The notes under the pieces were generated by a model. The model did not search any database and was not told where the DNA came from. It saw only the letters and a program-made list of their open reading frames with translations. Made by a program: the position numbers and the translations under genes. This document shows positions 19,442 through 28,213 of a stretch of DNA of 64,000 nt, in pieces (the stretch's first letter is position 1; every line of letters begins with the position of its first letter). This DNA comes from Niastella vici (GTDB lineage: Bacteria; Bacteroidota; Bacteroidia; Chitinophagales; Chitinophagaceae), in NCBI RefSeq assembly GCF_002077945.1, contig NZ_LVYD01000055.1:62001-126000 (forward strand). The letters run 5' to 3'.

Positions 19442-20440
19442 ATGAGAAAGAATTTAATACTGTTGATCTTAACTTGCCTGGGAACACACCTCCTGCAGGC
19501 CCAGGTTGATCCGCATTTCTCACAATACTATGTATATCCCGCCTGGTTAAACCCGGCATTGACCGGCGCGTTTGACGGCGATTACCGCATCTCGGGCATC
19601 TACCGTTCGCAGTGGGGTAATATCAGCAGTCCGTTCACCACACCGGGTGTGGCGGTTGATTTCACAACGAACAAGAACTCCAGTTTCGGGTTGAGTGTAT
19701 TGAACCAGAAAGCCGGGGATGGCGGTTATAATTATTTCACCGGTTATGCAAGTTATGCCTATAACGGCGTACGCTTTGGCCCGCAGGAATACCACCGCAT
19801 TGTGATGGGGATGCAGATCGGGGTTATACAACGGAAATTCAACCGTTCCAAGCTCACGTTTGGCGATCAGTGGAACCCCATCACCGGCTATAACCCGGGC
19901 GCTACATCGGCCGAAAGCTTCAGTAAAACGTCTGCCACTTCATTCGATGCTACTGCCGGCATTCTGTATTACGATGCCCAACCGGGAAAGAAAATGAATT
20001 TGTTTGGCGGGTTCTCTGTGGCGCATTTGACGCAGCCCGATGATAAGTTCAGTGAAACCGGTAATGCCCGCCTGCCCATGCGGTTTACAGCGCATGCCGG
20101 GGTGCGCATTACGTTGTCGGATGTGTTAAGTCTGACGCCCAATCTCCTGTACCTGAAACAGGGATCGGCCTCAGAGAAAATGGCCGGCGCTTATGCCCGC
20201 CTCATCGCAGCGCCCGGAACGGATCTGATGCTGGGTGCCAACTACCGCTTTAAAGATGCTTTGTCACCCTTTGTAGGGTTTGCTCATAAAAATATGGTGC
20301 TGGGGGTTAGCTATGATGTCAACACCTCTGAACTGGGGAAAATGGCGCATGGCTCCAACAGCTTTGAGATCTCATTGTCATTTATTGGTCGAAGATCAAT
20401 AAAGACACCCGAAGTGGATTTTGTCTGTCCGCGCTTATAG
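19442..20440 (+). CDS. PorP/SprF family type IX secretion outer-membrane protein
   Basis: A 332-residue protein with a signal peptide ending LLQAQ, followed by the family signature VDPHFSQYYVYPAWLNPALTG and a run of alternating amphipathic strands typical of a small outer-membrane beta barrel. PorP/SprF proteins are needed for secretion or surface attachment of T9SS type B cargo and are usually encoded just downstream of their adhesin, which is the case here. The partner is therefore inferred to be one or both of the giant adhesins. Length agrees with the family (about 300-340 residues). A perfect 9-bp hairpin follows the stop codon. Confidence 0.9.
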   Translation: MRKNLILLILTCLGTHLLQAQVDPHFSQYYVYPAWLNPALTGAFDGDYRISGIYRSQWGNISSPFTTPGVAVDFTTNKNSSFGLSVLNQKAGDGGYNYFTGYASYAYNGVRFGPQEYHRIVMGMQIGVIQRKFNRSKLTFGDQWNPITGYNPGATSAESFSKTSATSFDATAGILYYDAQPGKKMNLFGGFSVAHLTQPDDKFSETGNARLPMRFTAHAGVRITLSDVLSLTPNLLYLKQGSASEKMAGAYARLIAAPGTDLMLGANYRFKDALSPFVGFAHKNMVLGVSYDVNTSELGKMAHGSNSFEISLSFIGRRSIKTPEVDFVCPRL

Positions 20441-20464
20441 TCATAGGTACACCAATGTCCTAAC

Positions 20465-20492
20465 GCGGTTGGTTTCTACCAACCGCTTATTT
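20465..20492 (+). terminator. Hairpin, possible terminator after PorP/SprF gene
   Basis: GCGGTTGGT and ACCAACCGC form a perfect 9-bp stem with a TTCT loop (20465-20486), followed by TTATTT. The T tract is short, so it may only be a partial terminator or an mRNA-processing hairpin between the two genes. Confidence 0.5.
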
Positions 20493-20578
20493 AAAAACAA
20501 TACCCTGTCATTATATACCAAGAGGAAACGATTGCTGCCTATGAAAACAATAGACATTGATCTTATAAAAACGTAGTT

Positions 20579-22582
20579 ATGAAAAAGATATTTGCCACCG
20601 GCATTTTGTGTTGCAGCCTCATTGCAGTAAAGGCCCAGTTCACCTACGATTATTTGCGGGCTGCAGATAATTATTATAAAAAGGCCGACTATTATTCTGC
20701 GGCGCAGTACTATGAAAAATATTTAGGCACTGCCAGCCAGCATTTAAAAAAAGAAGAATACAGTCCCTATACGGTTCCTTCCTCAGCTATCAAAAAGAAC
20801 AATGGGCCGGTAAGCAGCCGCCAGCAGGCTTTGTACCGGGTAGCAGAGAGTTACCGGCTGTTGCACGACCATGCCAAAGCGGCTGATTATTACAATCAAA
20901 CCCTCGAAGCCGGTGCCACTGAGTTTCCGCTGGCCCGCTATTATTATGCATTGGAGCTGCGGGCGCTGGCTAAATACGACGAGTCGGAAAAGGAATTCAA
21001 CCATTTCCTCGATGAACACCGCAGCGATGATCAGTATGGGGAGTCGGCGAAAAAGGAATTGATGAGTCTGCGGTTCATTCAAACCCAGTTAAAAAAGAAA
21101 GACCTGAAACTGTACAACGTGCAAAAGGCGGCTACGCCCCTGAATACGGAAGGCGCCAATTATGCACCGGTATGGCTGAACGAAAATACCCTGCTGTTCA
21201 CCTCCACCCGCATCGATAGTACGGGTGCTCAGCACCAGTCGCACATAAACCGGGTGTATACCACGCCGGTAACAGATGGCGTAACCGGCGACGTAAAACC
21301 ATTGCCGCTGCCACAGGGCGCCACCATACACCAGGGCGTGGTGAGTGTTACGCCCGATGGTAATACCCTATTCCTGACGCGTTGGAATATTGTAGGAGGT
21401 AAAAAAGTATCTGCCATCTATAGCAGCCGCAAAAAAGGCAATGACTGGGGAGAACCGGAATTGTTAGACAGCACCATCAACGCAACCGGTTTTAGCACGC
21501 AGCAACCTTTTGTAATGCCCGGCGGAAAATACTTACTGTACGCCAGCGACAAAACCGGCGGTTTTGGCGGTTTTGATCTTTGGTATGCCGAACTGGATGC
21601 CAACGGTAACCCATTTCGCACCGCCAACATGGGGGAGGTGGTCAACACCGTATATGATGAACAGGCGCCTTATTATCACGAGCCTTCGGCAACGCTGGTT
21701 TTTTCGGGGAATGGCCGTGTAGGTATGGGTGGGTACGATTTCTTTTACAGCAAAGGGACTATCGACAAATGGGCGCCGCCGGTGAATTTTGGTTACCCCG
21801 TCAATTCGGTGAAAGATGATATTTACTTCGTAAGCAAGGGCAGCGCCCGCAATGTGCTGGAAAATGTTTGGCTCAGCAGTGACCGCGAAGCTACCTGCTG
21901 CCTGGAGTTGTTCTATTTGAATAAGAAACTGCCGCGCAAACAGGTGAGCGGGCAGGTTGTTAGCTGCGACGATAAAACGCCTTTACCAGGCGTTACGATC
22001 AACATCCTCGATACTATCCAAAATAAAGTAGTGTACACCCAAACCACGGCCAGTGACGGCAATTATTCCTTTACGCTCGATGAGTTTCAGCCATTGAAAG
22101 CAGTGGCCACTATCAGCGGGTACAGCGGTGGTTCCTTACCGTTTTATGCACCCGGCGATGAAGACGCTGAGCTGCTGATCAATCCGGCTATTTGCCTGGT
22201 AAAAGATGTGCCGCCGGTTTCAGCAGCAGTGGTTATGGATAATGTGTATTACGATTTCGATAAGGCCACTTTGAAACCCGAATCCCATGCCTCGCTCGAT
22301 AAACTGGTGGCGCTGTTGAATGCGCATCCCGATATTGTTATTGAGCTCAGCGCACACACCGATAATATAGGTAACGAAACCTACAACCAGCGCCTGTCAG
22401 AAGCAAGGGCACAATCCTGCGTCAATTATCTCATCAGCAAAGGCATTGACCGCAACCGCCTGCAGGCAAAAGGATACGGTTCCACCCAACCCATTGCCCC
22501 GAATAAGAAGGAAGATGGCAGTGATGATCCGGAGGGAAGGCAGCAAAATAGAAGGACGGAGTTTAAGATATTAGGGAAATGA
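20579..22582 (+). CDS. PorE-like OmpA-family protein (TPR, propeller, CRD, OmpA C domain)
   Basis: A 667-residue envelope protein. It has a signal peptide (to about KAQ, residue 20), N-terminal TPR-like helices (about 25-170, with AADNYYKKADYYSAAQYYEK), a WD40/PD40-type beta-propeller (about 195-460), a carboxypeptidase-regulatory-like domain (about 462-540, SGQVVSCDDKTPLPGVTINI) and an OmpA C-terminal peptidoglycan-binding domain (about 555-667). In the last, the DFDKATLKPES start, the HTD motif and the closing NRRTEFKI are intact. The four-part order matches PorE of Porphyromonas gingivalis, a T9SS component linked to PorP, and the gene lies between two PorP/SprF genes. Unlike PorE it shows no clear lipobox. 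Anchoring of the PorP-type proteins to peptidoglycan is inferred. Confidence 0.85.
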   Translation: MKKIFATGILCCSLIAVKAQFTYDYLRAADNYYKKADYYSAAQYYEKYLGTASQHLKKEEYSPYTVPSSAIKKNNGPVSSRQQALYRVAESYRLLHDHAKAADYYNQTLEAGATEFPLARYYYALELRALAKYDESEKEFNHFLDEHRSDDQYGESAKKELMSLRFIQTQLKKKDLKLYNVQKAATPLNTEGANYAPVWLNENTLLFTSTRIDSTGAQHQSHINRVYTTPVTDGVTGDVKPLPLPQGATIHQGVVSVTPDGNTLFLTRWNIVGGKKVSAIYSSRKKGNDWGEPELLDSTINATGFSTQQPFVMPGGKYLLYASDKTGGFGGFDLWYAELDANGNPFRTANMGEVVNTVYDEQAPYYHEPSATLVFSGNGRVGMGGYDFFYSKGTIDKWAPPVNFGYPVNSVKDDIYFVSKGSARNVLENVWLSSDREATCCLELFYLNKKLPRKQVSGQVVSCDDKTPLPGVTINILDTIQNKVVYTQTTASDGNYSFTLDEFQPLKAVATISGYSGGSLPFYAPGDEDAELLINPAICLVKDVPPVSAAVVMDNVYYDFDKATLKPESHASLDKLVALLNAHPDIVIELSAHTDNIGNETYNQRLSEARAQSCVNYLISKGIDRNRLQAKGYGSTQPIAPNKKEDGSDDPEGRQQNRRTEFKILGK

Positions 22583-22714
22583 AGTTGCCGGTTACAAGTT
22601 ACCAGTTACCAGTTACCAGTTACTGGTTGCCGGGCCTTACATGTCGATCGATTTATCTATAGTCGGGGTTCTCGAGTTTTTTACCCGGTAACCGGGATCC
22701 GGTAACCGGTAACA
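22583..22714 (+). repeat. Heptad inverted-repeat element C2 (CAGTTAC type)
   Basis: The left arm has repeated CAGTTAC units, the right arm repeated CCGGTAA units, with a longer and partly different core. It begins directly after the stop codon at 22582. Confidence 0.7.
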
Positions 22715-22728
22715 TTCAAACGTAGCAC

Positions 22729-23748
22729 ATGAAAAAGTTACTAGCACTCTATTGCGTTGTGGCTTCCATACAGGTAGCCTACCCGCAGCAAAAACCGCAC
22801 TACACCCAGTATATTCTCAATCAGTACATCCTGAACCCTGCATTAACAGGCATCGAGAACTATACCGATGTAAAGCTCAGTCACCGCCATCAATGGGCCG
22901 GTTTGCAGGATGCGCCGGTGACCTCGTATTTGACCATCCATACGCCGTTGAATAAAAAAGATTACCGCACCACGGCCACTTCTTTTGATGTACCGGGTGA
23001 GAACCCGCGCGGAAAGCGGTATTGGGAAGAATATACCGCCGCAGAGCCGCATCATGGCGTGGGCTTGCAGGTGATCAACGACCGTACGGGCCCACTGAAT
23101 TATTTTTCAGCCTATGCCACTTACGCCTATCATATAGGGATAAGCGTAAGAACGAGTTTGGCCGCCGGTTTTGGCGCCGGGTTTACAAATATCAGCCTGA
23201 ACAGCAACAAACTTGATTTTGGTAATGTACAGGTAGATCCTGCTGTGTACAACAATGGGTTAACCAACACCATGAAGCCCGATTTTATGGCCGGGGTGTA
23301 CCTGTATTCGGCTGATTATTTTGTGGGCCTCTCCGCACAACAGATCATTCCGCAAAAAATAAGTTTTTCCGACAATGCCGTTAAAACCAGCAATGGAAAA
23401 ATGGTGCCGCATGTATTTGCTACGGCCGGGTATCGCTTTCTGCTGGGGGAAGACTTTAACCTGATCCCTTCCATTATGGTAAAGTATGTGCAGCCCATGC
23501 CCACGCAAATCGATCTCAACGCCAAACTGCAGTACCGCGATGTGGTTTGGCTGGGGGGCGGTTACCGGCTTAACGATGGGTTTGCCGCCATGATAGGGTT
23601 GAACATCAGCCACAAGGTCAATATCGGGTATTCGTACGATTATACCACCTCGGGGTTAAATATTGTAAGCAAGGGCACGCATGAATTTATGGTGGGCTTT
23701 CTGTTGGGCAATAAATACGACGATGGTTGTCCGAAGAACGTATGGTAA
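22729..23748 (+). CDS. PorP/SprF family type IX secretion outer-membrane protein
   Basis: A 339-residue second PorP/SprF protein. It has a signal peptide (cleavage near YPQ, residue 20), then KPHYTQYILNQYILNPALTG, the family N-terminal signature, then beta-barrel strands ending HEFMVGFLLG. It is clearly diverged from the copy at 19442-20440, so this is not a recent duplication. With the OmpA-type gene between them it forms a three-gene unit that would serve the two upstream adhesins. Pairing of each PorP/SprF with one adhesin is plausible but not shown by the sequence. Confidence 0.9.
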   Translation: MKKLLALYCVVASIQVAYPQQKPHYTQYILNQYILNPALTGIENYTDVKLSHRHQWAGLQDAPVTSYLTIHTPLNKKDYRTTATSFDVPGENPRGKRYWEEYTAAEPHHGVGLQVINDRTGPLNYFSAYATYAYHIGISVRTSLAAGFGAGFTNISLNSNKLDFGNVQVDPAVYNNGLTNTMKPDFMAGVYLYSADYFVGLSAQQIIPQKISFSDNAVKTSNGKMVPHVFATAGYRFLLGEDFNLIPSIMVKYVQPMPTQIDLNAKLQYRDVVWLGGGYRLNDGFAAMIGLNISHKVNIGYSYDYTTSGLNIVSKGTHEFMVGFLLGNKYDDGCPKNVW

Positions 23749-23786
23749 GCAATCATTAAACCAAAAACATAAAAAACACGAACATC

Positions 23787-24350
23787 ATGAAACGCACATT
23801 TCAATGGAGTCTGCACCATTTCTTTTATTGTATGCTGGCTATTGGGCTAACGTTCACTGCCTGTAAAAAAGGCGATACCGGCCCGCAGGGCGACAAAGGT
23901 GATAAAGGAGAAAAAGGCGATAAGGGCGACAAAGGCGACAAGGGCGATGCCGGTACGGCCAATGTACTATATTCGGCCTGGCTCGATCTCACCTATCAGC
24001 AGGATGCTACCAGCGGTACTTTCTTTACGCAGATCACCGAACCAAAAGTGACCGATAATTTATTGTCGACCGGTGAAATAAAAGTGTATATAAACTTTGG
24101 TACGCCCGACAATAAAGTAATTACACCGCTGCCATTTGTTGAAGGTGATGTACAGATCTCACCTTTTTATGCTCCCAATACCATTGAGATCGATGCCAAT
24201 GTAAATGCTTCAACGGTTACCAGTTCTACCACCGGCAAAAAGTCGCGGCAATACCGGTATATCCTGATCCCCGGTGGCGCTTCGGTGCGCAAAGCGGTTG
24301 ACTGGAATAATTATGAGGCGGTAAAGGCATATCTGGGATTGAAAGATTAA
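23787..24350 (+). CDS. Collagen-like repeat lipoprotein
   Basis: A 187-residue lipoprotein. The signal peptide ends in the lipobox TFTAC (Cys at about residue 27), followed by KK and then ten collagen-type Gly-X-Y triplets, mostly GDK, and a C-terminal beta-rich domain of about 130 residues without a recognised family. The gene starts 38 bases after the second PorP/SprF gene and probably ends the same transcription unit; a GC-rich terminator lies about 300 bases downstream. Short collagen-like stalks on lipoproteins with a globular C-terminal head are common in Bacteroidota; the role is unknown. The triplet DNA is repetitive (GGCGAC/AAAGGC), so the number of triplets could vary between strains. 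Confidence 0.8.
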   Translation: MKRTFQWSLHHFFYCMLAIGLTFTACKKGDTGPQGDKGDKGEKGDKGDKGDKGDAGTANVLYSAWLDLTYQQDATSGTFFTQITEPKVTDNLLSTGEIKVYINFGTPDNKVITPLPFVEGDVQISPFYAPNTIEIDANVNASTVTSSTTGKKSRQYRYILIPGGASVRKAVDWNNYEAVKAYLGLKD

Positions 24351-24420
24351 TAGGAGCGTAACGGGTTCTGTCGAAAATGACCTCCGCATTTAATTGTAAA
24401 GTAAGTATATAATAGCGGGC

Positions 24421-24556
24421 GAAGTAGGAAGTAAGAAGTAGGAAGTAAGAAGTAGGAAGTAAGAAGTAGGAAGTAAGAAGTAGGAAGTAAGAAGTAGGAA
24501 GTAAGAAGTAGGAAGTACGAAGATCGAGAATTTCTTACCTCTTACTTCTTACTTCA
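24421..24556 (+). repeat. Heptad inverted-repeat element B2 with 14 left-arm units
   Basis: Fourteen contiguous heptads, alternating GAAGTAG and GAAGTAA (24421-24518), are followed by a short core (GAAGATCGAGAATTT) and a right arm of only three complementary units ending at 24555. It starts 70 bases after the stop codon at 24350. The long left arm suggests slippage expansion. Confidence 0.8.
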
Positions 24557-24648
24557 TATAGCTACTACCTTACAGGTGTAATTAATGTATTAGCACGTAA
24601 CGGAATTCAAATAGGTATGGCAGTGCTTTTTCTCGTGCGTTACGTTTG

Positions 24649-24680
24649 GCCCCCCGGCTTGGCCGCGGGGGTTTTTGTTT
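24649..24680 (+). terminator. Rho-independent terminator
   Basis: A GC-rich hairpin (CCCCCCGGC, TTG loop, GCCGCGGGGG, one bulge) is followed by TTTTTGTTTT. It probably ends transcription of the PorP/OmpA/collagen-like unit. Confidence 0.7.
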
Positions 24681-24877
24681 TGTTGAGCCGGTTACATCCT
24701 GTAAATGATGGCAATACTTGCGGCCCTTGATTTAATGGGCACAGTTATGCAAAAAATTGTAGCCTTTAGCGTGTAAAATACATTATCGAAGGAGTCAACT
24801 TTCCTCTCTTTATGGCGTGATCGCAAATTGTAAAATGGGCAACTTATCTTTTGTGATTCCATTTTAATTGCCGGCTT

Positions 24878-25365
24878 GTGACTCTTTTTCTAATTTTCAC
24901 TAAGAAGTTTATCAAATTACACAACTGTAAGTTAACCGGCGCTATCTTTTTGATTTGCCGCCCCAAAGTTGCTAATTATGCCGCATATGTCGCAAAAGAT
25001 GAGGCACTTGTTGCGAACTATGGGACACTTGTTGGGAACTATGGGGACACTTGTTGCAAACGGTGAGGCACTTGTTGCAAACGATGGGACACTTGTTGCA
25101 AACGATGAGGCACTTGTTGCTAACGATGGGACACTTGTTGCAAACGATGGGGCACTTGTTTGCAACTTCTTGTGGAAAGTTTAAAAGATTGGGGTGGAAA
25201 GTTCAAAACATTGGGGCGAAACTTCAAAACATTGGGACCAAAGTTGCGAACACTGGGGCCAAAGTTGCGAACTCCTATGTAAAGTTAATGACTGCTACCA
25301 CCAGGTTGATCACTGCTTCCACCACATTGTTACTTATACGCAGACAGTGCGAACTTATTTCATAA
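24878..25365 (+). pseudogene. Decayed 21-bp tandem-repeat frame encoding a 7-residue repeat
   Basis: At 24992-25160 there are about eight 21-bp units of the form GATGGGACACTTGTTGCAAAC, preceded by two weaker ones and followed by about four related units (25190-25275, TTGGGG..AAAGTTCAAAACA type). Translated, they give a 7-residue repeat, V-A-N-D-G-T-L and variants. Three frames are needed to read it through: an extra G in TATGGGGACAC (about 25042) and an extra T in CTTGTTTGCAAC (about 25160) each shift the frame by one. Correcting both would give a product of about 160 residues starting at GTG 24878 and ending near 25365. The 7-residue period with a fixed L-V pair suggests an elongated helical or fibrous protein, but no family was recognised, and the antisense strand is also open across part of it. 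Confidence 0.45.
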
Positions 25366-25726
25366 AGTTAATGACTGCCATCAGCGCCTTGTAACTAGTA
25401 CGCACAACGTTTTCAACGGCCTTCGTATATCTGCAAAATGTCACCACATTTTCTCTCCAGTCACTACATAAGTTTAAAGTAAAACTGTTCATTAACGCAA
25501 GAAAGGTCTGCAATAATGCAAAGCTGCCTGTAAGTATCAAACTACAGCTTACAATATGATTACCAGATTACCATTCATAATCAGCTTTTTACAATTCTCA
25601 TACAGTCCATTTTCAGCACTAACTTCCTCATTTACATTTTCTTATCACCCTTTGCCTGGTTTCTGAAACTTTTTTTAAAAAATATCTTGCTGAATATCAT
25701 TGCGTTAGGTGGGGTACTGGTACCGG
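25366..25726. other. A/T-rich stretch without recognised content
   Basis: The first part contains a second copy of AAAGTTAATGACTGC (also at about 25278), so the decayed repeat region reaches to about 25390. Beyond that I see no gene, RNA or repeat. Confidence 0.4.
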
Positions 25727-26002
25727 TTATAACCTGTATTGTATTGTTTGGCGGCGTTTATTTGCATTGTCAACAGCGCGCAAGTATAACCGCCCTGCTG
25801 GTACTGAAAATCGCTGATGAAGTTCGTTGTTAGTGATGTTTCCAAAATCAATAGGCAGACTGTAATCAACATTCGTTACAAAGCTGCCGTCCGCCATGCG
25901 GAACCTGAGAACATACACCCGATAACGAACCATACAGCAAGCAACAAGTATCAAACAGTTGATTGTTATTCTGCGAATTGCTTGTTCAGCTTTATTGGCC
26001 AA
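25727..26002 (-). CDS. Possible small protein, unrecognised
   Basis: This 91-residue reading frame on the minus strand starts with TTG and has a short hydrophobic N-terminal segment (ITINCLILVACC, about residues 12-23) followed by a mixed basic and polar region. I recognise no family. It is the longest open frame in an otherwise empty 680-base stretch, and its composition is not obviously non-coding, but no ribosome binding site or promoter motif supports it. It could equally be a gene remnant or chance. Confidence 0.2.
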   Translation of the reverse strand: MANKAEQAIRRITINCLILVACCMVRYRVYVLRFRMADGSFVTNVDYSLPIDFGNITNNELHQRFSVPAGRLYLRAVDNANKRRQTIQYRL

Positions 26003-26064
26003 TCAAGTTTGTTTAAGGTTCTGTTGTAGCTGGTATCTTAATTTTTTAACCTAAAAAATTGTAT

Positions 26065-26676
26065 ATGCAAGACGTAATTGTAAGCACGTACAAAAACCTG
26101 GCCGACAGTGAAACGGCAACCTTTGGTTATCGCGTGCTGGGGAAAATGGAAGGTAACCCCAATTTTCCGGATCCGCCTGCTGCACTGGCCGCAATGAAAA
26201 AATTGTTGCCTGAATTCCAATCCGCGCTTGGCAATGCCAAAGGCCGCGATATGGAAGATGTTGCCCTGAAAAACAGCAAGAAAGCAGAACTGGTTGCATT
26301 GTTAACCGAATTGGCCGACTATGTAAACCTCACCAGTAAAGGGATTCGGCTGAAGATCTTAAGTAGTGGTTTCTTCATCTCAGGTGGAAGCAGCAATGCG
26401 CCAGATCCGGTTATTAAACAACTGGATGTTATGTTAGGTGCTCCTGGCGAGGTCTCTATCAATGTAAAACGGTTACGGGGCGCGCGCATTTATTTCCACG
26501 AATACACTGCCCAACCGCCTACCGATGAAACAGTATGGCACAGTGAAATGAGCAAGGACCCGTTCTACACGTATAGCGGTCTTACTTCCATGGCTAAATA
26601 CTGGTTCCGGGTTGTAGCTATAAGCCGCGGCGGGCAAAGAGTAATATCTCCGGTTATTAGCAGGGTTATTCAGTAA
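26065..26676 (+). CDS. Small protein with C-terminal fibronectin type III-like domain
   Basis: This encodes 203 residues from the ATG at 26065; a TTG two codons earlier is less likely. There is no signal peptide or membrane segment. Residues 1-105 are predicted mainly helical (AALAAMKKLLPEFQSALGNA and following) and residues about 115-203 look like a fibronectin type III fold (GEVSINVKRL...TYSGLTSMAKYWFRVVAISR). Proteins with this arrangement are frequent in Chitinophagaceae and Sphingobacteria, without known function. It stands alone between the decayed repeat frame and the RHS remnant. Confidence 0.7.
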   Translation: MQDVIVSTYKNLADSETATFGYRVLGKMEGNPNFPDPPAALAAMKKLLPEFQSALGNAKGRDMEDVALKNSKKAELVALLTELADYVNLTSKGIRLKILSSGFFISGGSSNAPDPVIKQLDVMLGAPGEVSINVKRLRGARIYFHEYTAQPPTDETVWHSEMSKDPFYTYSGLTSMAKYWFRVVAISRGGQRVISPVISRVIQ

Positions 26677-26896
26677 ACCGGCAACCACCTTATCCTATGT
26701 GCCTGTTTGCCAACTGTAGGTATGCATATATAGAAGCTTCCATACCTGCAGAAAGCAAACCTTACCGGCCACGGCCCTATGCGCTGGAGCCCCGGCCGGT
26801 AAGTTACACAGGCGCGGTTATTGCGGCTGGTTAGTGGATAGTGTTTTGTTGTTTATTTATTAACCAGTCAATTTTTCATTATGAGGAAGATCATGA
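26677..26896. other. Intergenic stretch with two inverted repeats
   Basis: A perfect 10-bp inverted repeat (CTTACCGGCC at 26761-26770, its complement at 26794-26803) follows a weaker one around 26720-26752 (TAGGTATG ... CCATACCTG). Neither has a T tract, so they are not typical terminators. The rest shows nothing recognisable. Confidence 0.45.
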
Positions 26897-28213
26897 TTCG
26901 GATGCAGGGGCCCACGCCGAAGTTTTTCATTAGGAAATAAAATTGAAAAAGTCATAACAGAAACAGGAAAACCAACCATTAAAAATACCTACATTGGTCC
27001 CTTTGTTTATCAAAACGATCAATTCCAGCAAATGGCTCATGACGAAGGCCGCATACGTCGGATAATGAAACATCTTTCTAATTGGGATAGTGCCTGGAAG
27101 TATTTAGTGGATTATTTTGCCAAGGACCACCTGGGCAACGTGCGGATGGTATTAACTGATCAAAAAGATACAGCCAAATATCTGGCATCGATGGAGCCAA
27201 ACTATCGCGCAAAGGAAGACGCACTCTTTAATAACGTTACCCTGACGGCATGTAGTACAGCAGTTGTCCCTGGTGGTTATCCGGTGGATACATCTATAAC
27301 GAACCCAAATGAATGGGTGTCATGGGTTAACGGCAGTGGCAATAAAATTGGTCCATCGCTAACTCTCAGGGTTATGGCTGGCGACACGATCGATATTGGG
27401 GTAAAATCTTTTTATCGCCCCTCTGGTGCAGGCATTGGGAATAATTCTGCTCTTAATGACATTCTGGGCTCACTTGCTGGCGGTCTGGTCACGGTAGCCG
27501 GTGAAACAAAAGCCACGCTCAGCGAACTTGCCAACACGGGTTCCAGCCCGTTGATTGGGCCGATTAATTCTTTTCTAAACAGCCGCGATACCAGCAACGC
27601 TACTAAACCGAGGGCTTATCTAAACTGGATACTACTGGATGAACAGTTTACCTATGTCAATAGCTTTCCGCAGTCCGGAGCCATACCAGTTGGAAGCGCT
27701 GATGTGTTGACCACGTTAGCCCAATCAGGCATTCCTATTACCAAGAACGGATACTTATATGTTTATGTAAGCAACGAGACAGGGAACCGGGACGTATACT
27801 TTGACAACCTTTCGGTAGTGCACCGCACAGGCCCCTTGTTGGAAGAGACCCACTATTATCCTTTTGGGCTTACCATGACAGCACTATGTTCAAAGGCGTT
27901 TGGCAGAGAGGAAAACAAGTATAAATACAATGGAAAGGAGAAGCAAGATAAAGAGTTTAGTGATGGCAGTGGCTTAGAATGGTATGATTATAGCGCCAGG
28001 ATGTACGATCCGCAAATTGGTAGGTTCCACGCCCCAGATCCGCATGCTGGTTCATATCCAGCGGTCTCAACTTTTAGTTATACCTTTAATAACCCGATAA
28101 AATTTGTTGACCTAGATGGCATGGACCCTAAATCATTAAATGAGGATCTAGGAGGTTTTAAATTTAATTATTGGGACAATCTAATAAACACTGGTAGAAT
28201 TGTCTGGAACTAG
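26897..28213 (+). pseudogene. 5'-truncated RHS repeat protein (core-domain end)
   Basis: The frame is open from 26897, just after an in-frame TGA, but the first ATG is at 27032. The codons before that ATG already encode RHS-like sequence ([15 protein letters not shown], then [10 protein letters not shown]), so the 5' end of a longer gene has been lost. The remainder carries [36 protein letters not shown] and the RHS core box ([29 protein letters not shown]). Full RHS proteins of Bacteroidota are usually well over 1000 residues and end in a variable, often toxic, tip; here only about 435 residues remain. The frame stops at 28213, overlapping the next frame. If the fragment is still translated it would start at 27032 and give 393 residues. 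Confidence 0.75.

Larger units (their letters stand above)
24351..24877. other. Non-coding stretch between collagen-like gene and decayed repeat frame
   Basis: It holds heptad element B2 (24421-24556) and a GC-rich terminator (24649-24680). The rest has no convincing reading frame and no recognised RNA. Confidence 0.5.

Noticed and set aside
24421..24556. CRISPR-like repeat array
   Set aside because: The 7-bp units are contiguous with no spacers between them, and the right arm is an inverted copy, so it is a heptad repeat element.
24932..25165. Minus-strand 77-residue Ser/Thr-rich repeat protein
   Set aside because: It is the antisense reading of the same 21-bp repeat; the sense strand has the longer continuous repeat and a 5' non-repeat region, so the antisense frame is probably a shadow.
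24992..25275. CRISPR or direct-repeat array of 21-bp units
   Set aside because: Units are directly adjacent without unique spacers and keep a coding period of seven codons; they fit a tandem-repeat reading frame.
27032..28213. Complete 393-residue gene with its own start
   Set aside because: Coding similarity to RHS proteins continues upstream of that ATG, so the frame is the tail of a truncated gene rather than an intact one.
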